Below the pieces are notes generated by a model that saw only the letters and a list, made by a program, of their open reading frames with translations, was not told the DNA's origin and ran no database searches. A stretch of DNA of 14,155 nucleotides from JBHJGU01 sp050331475 (lineage in GTDB: Bacteria > Pseudomonadota > Alphaproteobacteria > Caulobacterales > Maricaulaceae). This document shows positions 7,032-12,029 of the stretch, piece after piece; the first letter of the stretch is position 1, and each line of letters begins with the position of its first letter. The stretch spans positions 1-14,155 of the forward strand of contig JBHJGU010000131.1 in NCBI GenBank assembly GCA_050331475.1, read 5' to 3'. The position numbers and the translations under genes are program-made.

Positions 7032-7045
7032 AGAAACGTTCTAAA
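7029..7045 (+). promoter_or_regulatory. Irr-box-like operator upstream of dps
   Basis: The 17-mer here matches the alphaproteobacterial Irr box TTTAGAANNNTTCTAAA, as I recall it, at 13 of 14 defined positions (first base C instead of T). Its core is a perfect palindrome, TTAGAA-ACG-TTCTAA (7030-7044). It ends eight bases before the dps ribosome site and overlaps the likely -10 region, so binding would repress. Irr is the Fur-family, haem-status regulator that represses iron-storage and iron-using genes when iron is short. Confidence 0.7.
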
Positions 7046-7064
7046 TCTTAAAAGGAGGGACGGT

Positions 7065-7535
7065 ATGGCGGTCGAGATTGGTTTAGGCGATGAGGCGCGG
7101 GCCTCAGCGGTGGCGGCGTTGAATGTCGCCCTGGCCGATACGTATGCGGTTTATTTTAAGACCCACGGCTATCATTGGAATGTGACGGGCATGGCGTTCA
7201 AACCGCTCCACGAGCTCTTTGAGGAGCAGTACCGCGACCTATGGGCGGCGCTGGACGAGATCGCTGAACGCCTTCGGGCGCTGGGCGATTTCGCGCCCGC
7301 CACACCGGCGCGCTTGGCGGAATTGACCACGATTGGGGCGGACAATGACATCCCGTCCGCGGAAACGATGATCGCCAATCTGATCAGCGATCACGGCGCT
7401 TTGCTTCGGTCCGTGCGTTCAGCCTTCGATGCGGCGTCCGGGGTCGGTGATGAGGGGAGCGCGGATTTGATGGTGGAACGGATGCAGGCCAGCGAGAAGT
7501 TCGCGTGGATGCTGCGCGCGCATTTGGGCGGATGA
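7065..7535 (+). CDS. dps: Dps family ferritin-like DNA-protection protein
   Basis: This 156-aa protein has the usual Dps length and the THGYHWNVTG signature. The ferroxidase residues line up with E. coli Dps at a constant offset of 14: H37 (H51), H49 (H63), E53 (D67), D64 (D78) and E68 (E82). The only change, Asp to Glu at 53, is conservative. Dps oligomers (12 subunits) oxidise Fe(II) with peroxide, store the iron in the shell and shield DNA in the cytoplasm. The N-terminus is short with few lysines, so DNA binding is uncertain. A strong AGGAGG site (7053-7058) precedes ATG 7065, and an Irr-type operator lies just upstream, pointing to iron-dependent control. The stop codon overlaps the start of the HAD phosphatase in ATGA. 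Confidence 0.93.
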   Translation: MAVEIGLGDEARASAVAALNVALADTYAVYFKTHGYHWNVTGMAFKPLHELFEEQYRDLWAALDEIAERLRALGDFAPATPARLAELTTIGADNDIPSAETMIANLISDHGALLRSVRSAFDAASGVGDEGSADLMVERMQASEKFAWMLRAHLGG

Positions 7536-8185
7536 TCTCCCCAAAGCTGGTTCTGTTTGATTGCGACGGCGTGTTGGTGGACTCCGAACCCATTGTGGAG
7601 CGCGTGTTCGCCGACCGCCTTGCTGATCTGGGTCTGACCCTAAGCCCTGCGGACGTCCGGGCGCGCTTTCGCGGCTGGCGCTTCGACACAGTGATGGCGG
7701 ATGTGGAAACGCGGTTGGGTCGATCCTTGCCGCGCGAATGGGTTTATGCGCTAACCCAGGCCGAATACGCGGCGCTTAGCGCCCAGGTCGAGCCGATCCC
7801 GGGCGTGATCGCGTTGATCGACCAAGTCGAAGGTGCGGGGATTACTGCGGCCGTGGCGTCCTCCGGCGCCCCGGAGAAAATGCGCGTCACCCTGGGTAAG
7901 GTGGGCCTGTGGGACCGGTTCGAGGGGCGAATTTTCTCCGCCGTAGAGGTGTCGCGGGGTAAACCGGCGCCCGATCTGTTTCTGTTCGCCGCCGACCGCA
8001 TGGGCGTCGCGCCTGCGGATACGGTGGTGATCGAAGACAGCGCTGCGGGCGTGCAAGCGGCCAAGGCCGCGGGCATGACGGCTATCGGCTATACAGGCGG
8101 TCGGGATGAGGACGGGGTTTTGCTCGCCGCAGCGGGGGCGGATCGCGTGGTCGATGATATGGCGGCGGTTAATCTGGCGCTGTAA
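7532..8185 (+). CDS. HAD-superfamily phosphatase (phosphoglycolate phosphatase-like)
   Basis: Start ATG 7532 overlaps the dps stop (ATGA), giving 217 aa; the open frame nine codons further upstream is only dps sequence read in another frame. HAD motifs are complete: motif I FDCDGVLVDSE with nucleophile D10 and acid/base D12, motif II VASSG (S110), motif III K144 in RGKPAPDLF, and motif IV VIEDSAAGV with E168-D169. Residues 18-85 form a helical cap, so this is subfamily IA, related to phosphoglycolate phosphatase, beta-phosphoglucomutase and the YieH/YniC sugar-phosphate phosphatases. The substrate cannot be read from sequence. Coupling to dps suggests shared expression, but whether the job is linked to oxidative damage (for example 2-phosphoglycolate from DNA ends) is speculation. 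The TAA stop lies in the A tract that forms the T tail of a terminator on the other strand. Confidence 0.88.
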   Translation: MISPKLVLFDCDGVLVDSEPIVERVFADRLADLGLTLSPADVRARFRGWRFDTVMADVETRLGRSLPREWVYALTQAEYAALSAQVEPIPGVIALIDQVEGAGITAAVASSGAPEKMRVTLGKVGLWDRFEGRIFSAVEVSRGKPAPDLFLFAADRMGVAPADTVVIEDSAAGVQAAKAAGMTAIGYTGGRDEDGVLLAAAGADRVVDDMAAVNLAL

Positions 8186-8215
8186 AAAAAAAGCGCCGGG
8201 CCCGAGGGCCCGGCG
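8184..8215 (-). terminator. strong intrinsic terminator of the sRNA/lsrB transcript
   Basis: On the minus strand CGCCGGGCCC (8215-8206) pairs perfectly with GGGCCCGGCG (8203-8194); realistically nine pairs close a CUCG loop. One base later comes a run of nine T (8192-8184). This is the strongest intrinsic terminator in the window. On the plus strand the hairpin has no T run, so it is aimed at leftward transcription. Confidence 0.92.
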
Positions 8216-8310
8216 TCTGGAAGTGATGCATATCCGTTCGGGGAGGAGACGGTATGCTCGACGCGCCGGGAAAGGGGAGGAAGCGGCGCGCCTGTCGCCG
8301 AAGCGACAAC
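8186..8310 (-). ncRNA. predicted anti-Shine-Dalgarno small RNA (cuckoo/CcsR/suhB-like)
   Basis: Read on the minus strand, the segment folds into four successive hairpins. First, TGTCGC/GCGACA with a UUCG loop (8308-8293). Second, GGCGCGCCG/CGGCGCGTC (8292-8284 and 8268-8260, one G-U) with loop CTTCCTCCCCTTTCC. Third, GCATA-CCG/CGG-A-TATGC (8257-8250 and 8236-8228, one bulged A) with loop TCTCCTCCCCGAA. Fourth, the terminator with nine U. Both middle loops display CCUCC-type sequence complementary to ribosome binding sites, as in the alphaproteobacterial cuckoo RNAs (CcsR, suhB), which are known for paired hairpins with CCUCCUCCC loops. The 5' end is inferred from a possible promoter (-10 at 8322-8317). 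Alternatively it is processed from the lsrB 3' UTR, whose stop is 77 nt upstream. No small protein is supported here. Confidence 0.75.
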
Positions 8311-8316
8311 ACCCTC

Positions 8317-8344
8317 AACATAGGCCATGCTCGCCCCCTTTGAA
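8317..8344 (-). promoter_or_regulatory. candidate promoter of the predicted sRNA
   Basis: On the minus strand TTCAAA (8344-8339) and TATGTT (8322-8317) are 16 bases apart, each matching four of six housekeeping positions. Initiation about seven bases on, near 8310, would start the RNA right at the UUCG-capped 5' hairpin. Upstream, AGCAG-AG-CTGCT (8372-8361) is a small dyad that could bind a regulator. Confidence 0.35.
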
Positions 8345-8387
8345 GGTGCGATTCCGCATAGCAGCTCTGCTTTCCGGCAATGTTCGT

Positions 8388-9287
8388 TCAGCGGCCGCTG
8401 GCTTTTGTGACATAACTTGCCGCACTTTTGACGAAATCCCGAAACGCTGCGATCCGCTTGGAATTGCGCAGCTCTTCGGGATAAATAAAGTGCAGGTCGA
8501 ATTTCGGCCCTTCCAACTCCGGCAAAATGCGCACCAGCTTGCGGTCTATGGCCACGTAGTCAGGCAAGCTCGCCACGCCTAACCCCGCCTCCACAGCGGC
8601 CAGGATCGCGGCGACGTTGTTGATCTTGAGCTGAGGCTCGCAAGCGGCGTCCTTGGAGGGGTCCGCCGTGAACGCCCAATCAATGCCGGTCATGGGTGTG
8701 GGGCGGCTTGCGCCATAGGCGACGAGGCGATGTTGGTCCAGCGCATCGAGCGTCTGGGGCGCGCCATGGCGGGCGACATAATCCGAAGACGCGTAAAGGT
8801 GTTGACGCACGACGCCGATCTTAGTTTGCACCAAATCGCCTTGCTTGGCCGACCAGAGCCGCACCGCGCAATCGGCTTCTAAATTCGCGACGTCGAGTTC
8901 CGCGTCATCGAGCAGAAGTTGCAGTCGGATTTCAGGAAACCGCTCCAGAAAGTCTTTCAATCGCGGGGCGAGCCACATCGCGCCAAGCGCCAAGGGGGCG
9001 GTGACGCGCAAGTCCCCCGACGGCTTATCGCGGCTGTCGCGCAGCATGGCTTCGGCGAAGCCCACCCGGGCTGCGATATCTTCGGTGGTTTGGCGCAATA
9101 AGCGGCCCTGTTCGGTCAGCGTCAGGCCGCGCGCATGGCGATGAAACAGCGCCACGCCCAATTGTTCCTCCAGCGCCGCGATTTGCCGGCTGACAGCGGA
9201 CTGGGACAGCGTCAGCGCCTCCGCAGCGGCGGTCAAGCTGCCGCTTTCCGCCGCCTTGTGAAACGATTTCAGTTTATCCCAATCCAT
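8388..9287 (-). CDS. lsrB: LysR-type regulator, LsrB/VtlR group
   Basis: LysR-family transcription factor of 299 aa. The N-terminal winged helix-turn-helix is residues 1-60 (MDWDKL start, LTLSQSAVSRQIAALEEQLG, FHRHARGLTLTEQG); the ligand-binding domain follows from about 90. The whole pattern agrees with what I remember of rhizobial LsrB and Brucella/Agrobacterium VtlR: MDWDKL, FHRHARGL, DKPSG, LQLLLDD, ADCAVRL, KINN, LPDYV, YPEELRN. LsrB of Sinorhizobium is a redox-responsive regulator of stress genes; VtlR activates the sRNA AbcR2 and small proteins. Only two cysteines are present (C140 in ADCAVRL and C216). AAGG lies about nine bases before the ATG, and a 16-bp palindrome overlaps the leader. 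trxB is upstream on the same strand, and a predicted sRNA lies downstream. Orthology rather than mere family membership needs a tree. Confidence 0.85.
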   Translation of the reverse strand: MDWDKLKSFHKAAESGSLTAAAEALTLSQSAVSRQIAALEEQLGVALFHRHARGLTLTEQGRLLRQTTEDIAARVGFAEAMLRDSRDKPSGDLRVTAPLALGAMWLAPRLKDFLERFPEIRLQLLLDDAELDVANLEADCAVRLWSAKQGDLVQTKIGVVRQHLYASSDYVARHGAPQTLDALDQHRLVAYGASRPTPMTGIDWAFTADPSKDAACEPQLKINNVAAILAAVEAGLGVASLPDYVAIDRKLVRILPELEGPKFDLHFIYPEELRNSKRIAAFRDFVKSAASYVTKASGR

Positions 9288-9299
9288 CGCGCTGCACCT

Positions 9300-9315
9300 T
9301 TTCGCAGTTGCGAAA
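9300..9315 (-). promoter_or_regulatory. perfect palindrome upstream of lsrB (putative operator)
   Basis: TTTCGCA and TGCGAAA flank a two-base centre, a perfect 7+7 inverted repeat ending only 12 bases before the lsrB ATG. It contains the T-N11-A pattern of LysR sites. Its position over the leader fits autoregulation by repression, but any dimeric regulator could be the binder. Confidence 0.55.
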
Positions 9316-9393
9316 TGGCGTGAACCGCTCAGCCGATCAAGGGCGGCGCGTCGTCTCAGGCGGATCCGGACGTGGCCGCCGCGGCGGAGGGGC

Positions 9394-10365
9394 CTATTCG
9401 GCGGCGGCTTGAGCGTGTTCGGCTTCCAGCCCGGCGAGGTATTTCTCGGCCTCTAACGCGGCCATGCAGCCCATCCCCGCCGCCGTCACCGCCTGGCGGT
9501 AGATGTCTTCGGTGACGTCGCCGGCTGCGTAAACGCCGGGAACATTGGTGGCGGTGGAGTCCGGTTGAGTGATCAAATAGCCGCCGGATTTCATGTCGAG
9601 CTTGCCCTCGAACAGCTCGGTCGCCGGTTTGTGGCCGATGGCGATGAACACCCCATCGGTGGGACGCTCAAGCGTCTCCCCGGTTTGGACGTTGCGCAAC
9701 CGCACCCCGGTCACCCCGCGCGGATCCTCGTCGCCAACGATTTCGTCAAGCACCGTGTTCCAAACCGTCTCGATCTTGGGATGGTTGAACAGCCGATCTT
9801 GGAGGATTTTTTCCGCGCGCAGGCTGTCGCGGCGGTGAACGAGAATAACTTTCTCCGCGAAATTTGTGAGGAACAGCGCCTCTTCGACAGCCGTATTGCC
9901 GCCGCCGACCACCACCACCGTCTTGCCGCGATAAAAGAACCCATCACACGTGGCGCACGCCGACACGCCGAAACCTTGGTAGGTTTCCTCGCTCGGCAGG
10001 CCGAGCCATTTCGCCTGGGCGCCCGTGGCGATCACGATCGTATCCGCGGTGTAGATGACCCCACCATCGCCCTTCAAGCGATAGGGCCGTTGGGAGAAAT
10101 CGACCTCGGTGATGTAATCTTCGACGAATTGCGTGCCAACATGTTCGGCCTGACCCCGCATCTGCTCCATCAACCAAGGCCCCTGGATCACGTCAGCGAA
10201 GCCCGGATAGTTCTCGACGTCCGTGGTGATGGTGAGCTGGCCGCCTGGCTGCAGCCCGGCGATGAGCATGGGCTCAAGCATGGCGCGCGCGGCGTAAATG
10301 GCGGCGGTGTAGCCCGCGGGACCGGAGCCAATGATCACCATTTTGGCGTGACGGGTCTCAGACAT
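9394..10365 (-). CDS. trxB: thioredoxin-disulfide reductase
   Basis: Cytoplasmic flavoenzyme that reduces thioredoxin with NADPH. From ATG 10365 it is 323 aa, the standard length. The frame is open to 10410, but the FAD-binding beta strand (MVIIGSGPAG, glycines 13-18) follows properly from the later ATG, which has GAGAGG about six bases upstream. Features: GGQL near the flavin, catalytic disulfide C137-A-T-C140, NADPH-binding VVGGGNTAVEEA (152-163), the HRR motif (177-179) that contacts the 2'-phosphate of NADPH, and the C-terminal FAD motif VYAAGDV (278-284). lsrB lies 106 nt downstream on the same strand with no T-tailed terminator between, so read-through is plausible. The trxB-lsrB pairing is also known in Sinorhizobium and supports a shared thiol-redox role. 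Confidence 0.95.
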   Translation of the reverse strand: MSETRHAKMVIIGSGPAGYTAAIYAARAMLEPMLIAGLQPGGQLTITTDVENYPGFADVIQGPWLMEQMRGQAEHVGTQFVEDYITEVDFSQRPYRLKGDGGVIYTADTIVIATGAQAKWLGLPSEETYQGFGVSACATCDGFFYRGKTVVVVGGGNTAVEEALFLTNFAEKVILVHRRDSLRAEKILQDRLFNHPKIETVWNTVLDEIVGDEDPRGVTGVRLRNVQTGETLERPTDGVFIAIGHKPATELFEGKLDMKSGGYLITQPDSTATNVPGVYAAGDVTEDIYRQAVTAAGMGCMAALEAEKYLAGLEAEHAQAAAE

Positions 10366-10391
10366 GATCGCCTCTCTCGCTAAATCGGGCG

Positions 10392-10408
10392 GTCGCCTTC
10401 GCGGCGAC
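10392..10408 (-). repeat. hairpin in the trxB leader
   Basis: GTCGCC (10392-10397) and GGCGAC (10403-10408) form a perfect 6-bp stem with a 5-nt loop, 27 nt ahead of the trxB start. A second perfect repeat, CCGCGG at 10427-10432 and 10437-10442, lies between it and the ELM1-like gene. Neither is followed by a T run on the minus strand, so they are not clear terminators. Confidence 0.35.
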
Positions 10409-10482
10409 ACACAAAAAGATGTTGCACCGCGGGACGCCGCGGCCGTTGTCGAGCTTCGAAGTGGGCCGATCGCGGTCTCACT

Positions 10483-11511
10483 TCAATCCAAATTCGCGTT
10501 ATGGGACCGGTCGGCGGCGAAACGGTCCAACACCGTGTCCGCAGCGCGATCGGTTTCGGATAATCCCGGGCTGGGCCAGGTCTCAAATCGCCCAGAAAAG
10601 TCGCGCGCGAGCCCTTGCGCACGCAGGTCGGCGTAGAGCCGCTCAAGTTTGCCCGGTTCTCCGGGCAGAGCCAGCATCAAGACGGGTTTCGCGGCGCTGG
10701 CGGCTTCGGTGAGCAGGTTCGCGCTGTCGGTGGTGACGGCCACCGCATCGGCGACCGCGAGGAAGCCAAGATAGGGGTTGTCACCGTCCTGGGCTCCGGT
10801 CCACAGCCGCCCCGTCGGATTGGCGCCCAGTCGCGCGCGCAGCGCTTCGACCACATGGCCCGGGGTGCGCCGGGAGGTCGAAATCATCAGGCTGACGCCT
10901 TGCGCTGCTAACGCGGTCACTGCATCGATCACCCGGGCGCCGGTCCGCCGGCCCATGCGATGGCGTTTTGAGTGCCCGCCGAGCAACACCGCCGCGCGCG
11001 GCCGGGGCAACCGCTCCAGATCCGCCGCCCAGCGCAAGGCCGCCGCGTCGAGCGCTTCGCGGGTCACTCGGTTGGGCGCGCCGGTCAAGGTGACGACGTT
11101 TGCGCCCTCCAAGCGGTCGTGTTTTGGCGCGATGACCAGATCAAACCGGTCAACGGATTGGCGCGGGTCTTGAAGTTGAACAACGAAGGGGCGAGGCGCA
11201 GCCAGCCGTTTCGCCGCTCGCGCGAGGGGCAGGGAGGGACCCGCCGCGCTGATCCACAAATCTGGCCAGGGGGGGCTTAACCCGGCGCGCGCCAGCCGCT
11301 GTTCCGGCGCCCAATTAGCGGGCGCGTTAAACCGATCGAGGAGCTTCGTCCAACCGGTTTGGTAAACAAGCCGATGTTCGGTAATTTGCGCCTCGACGCG
11401 CGCTGCGATCGCTTCGCATAACCCGAGCACGGGATTGCGGACGCCCGCGCGGTCATCACAAACCGCCCAAATGTGTAAAGGCCGTTGGGGGATCTCCGGG
11501 CTTAAAGCCAC
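10483..11511 (-). CDS. ELM1-like protein (Mito_fiss_Elm1 / DUF1022 family)
   Basis: This 342-aa protein has the marks of the bacterial proteins grouped with plant mitochondrial fission factor ELM1: CDDRAGVRNPVLGL (18-31), PPWPDLWISAAG (80-91), VQLQDPR (111-117), FDLVIAPKHDRL (123-134), AAVLLGGHS (173-181), STSRRTP (211-217), and a glycosyltransferase-like C-terminal part with VTTDSANLLTEA (259-270) and LPGEPGKLERL (282-292). The fold resembles GT-B transferases, and the last block is where such enzymes bind the nucleotide; its biochemical role in bacteria is not settled. The start is a GTG at 11511 that overlaps the end of greA by 10 nt, so translation is probably coupled; no ATG is available nearby and the ribosome site is weak. 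It ends 117 nt before trxB. Confidence 0.85.
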   Translation of the reverse strand: MALSPEIPQRPLHIWAVCDDRAGVRNPVLGLCEAIAARVEAQITEHRLVYQTGWTKLLDRFNAPANWAPEQRLARAGLSPPWPDLWISAAGPSLPLARAAKRLAAPRPFVVQLQDPRQSVDRFDLVIAPKHDRLEGANVVTLTGAPNRVTREALDAAALRWAADLERLPRPRAAVLLGGHSKRHRMGRRTGARVIDAVTALAAQGVSLMISTSRRTPGHVVEALRARLGANPTGRLWTGAQDGDNPYLGFLAVADAVAVTTDSANLLTEAASAAKPVLMLALPGEPGKLERLYADLRAQGLARDFSGRFETWPSPGLSETDRAADTVLDRFAADRSHNANLD

Positions 11512-11975
11512 TCGACCCGGACGATTTCGTAGCCCTTAGCCCCACCGGGCGCGGCCACTTCCACCGCATCGCCCGCTTCTTTGCCAATAAGCGATCGCGC
11601 GATGGGCGAGGTTAGCGAGACTTTGCCCGCCTTCACGTCGGCTTCGTCCTCGCCGACGATTTTATAGACGGACTCTTCCTCAGTGTCTTCGTCGAGCACC
11701 GTGACCGTCGCCCCGAACTTCACCGTTGACCCGTTCAACTTGGTCGGATCGATCACTTGGGAGCGGGAAATCTTGTCTTCAAGCTCCAGAATCCGGCCTT
11801 CGATATAGCTTTGACGCTCTTTCGCCGCGTGATATTCCGCGTTTTCCGAAAGATCCCCATGCTCGCGCGCTTCCGCAATCGCGGCGATAACAGCGGGACG
11901 CTCTTCCGACTTCAACGTTTTCAGTTCCTCCTCAAGAGCCCGGTGGCCCTCGGCAGTCATCGGAATTTTTTGCAT
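11502..11975 (-). CDS. greA: transcription elongation factor GreA
   Basis: This 157-aa protein has the standard GreA length. The N-terminal antiparallel coiled coil (about 1-76) carries the acidic tip DLSENAEYHAAKERQ, with D41 and E44 being the residues that enter the RNA polymerase secondary channel and stimulate cleavage of backtracked RNA. The C-terminal FKBP-like domain (about 80-157) contains LTSPIARSLIGKEAGD and ends EIVRVEWL. The start MQKIPMTAEG is the canonical alphaproteobacterial one; the ribosome site is not strong. It follows carB by 42 nt and its stop lies inside the start of the ELM1-like gene, so carB, greA and the ELM1-like gene look like one transcript. Confidence 0.96.
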   Translation of the reverse strand: MQKIPMTAEGHRALEEELKTLKSEERPAVIAAIAEAREHGDLSENAEYHAAKERQSYIEGRILELEDKISRSQVIDPTKLNGSTVKFGATVTVLDEDTEEESVYKIVGEDEADVKAGKVSLTSPIARSLIGKEAGDAVEVAAPGGAKGYEIVRVEWL

Positions 11976-12000
11976 TTTTCGGGCTTTCTATTACGCGAAC

Positions 12001-12029
12001 GGCGGCCCGCTGATCAGTCATGGGCCGCC
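12001..12029 (-). repeat. hairpin enclosing the carB stop codon
   Basis: GGCGGCCC (12001-12008) and GGGCCGCC (12022-12029) form a perfect 8-bp stem with a 13-nt loop that contains the carB TGA. The sequence after it on the minus strand is not T-rich, so it is more likely an attenuator or mRNA-stabilising element between carB and greA than a full terminator. Confidence 0.5.

Noticed and set aside
8089..8328. 79-codon minus-strand ORF starting in front of the sRNA
   Set aside because: It runs through all four RNA hairpins and the intrinsic terminator into the HAD gene in antisense, and its product has no recognisable features.
8254..8343. 29-codon plus-strand ORF with a very strong GGGGAGGAGA ribosome site
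   Set aside because: The apparent ribosome site is exactly the complement of an anti-Shine-Dalgarno loop of the minus-strand sRNA, and the peptide is short, basic and ends at nothing recognisable. The RNA explains the sequence better.
9316..9393. GC-rich palindrome (CCGCCGCGGCGG) as a trxB terminator
   Set aside because: It has no loop as an exact palindrome and no T run after it; read-through into lsrB seems as likely.
9565..10383. 272-codon plus-strand ORF opposite trxB
   Set aside because: High-GC shadow of a clear, complete trxB; the translated product is His/Arg/Gly-rich without domain features.
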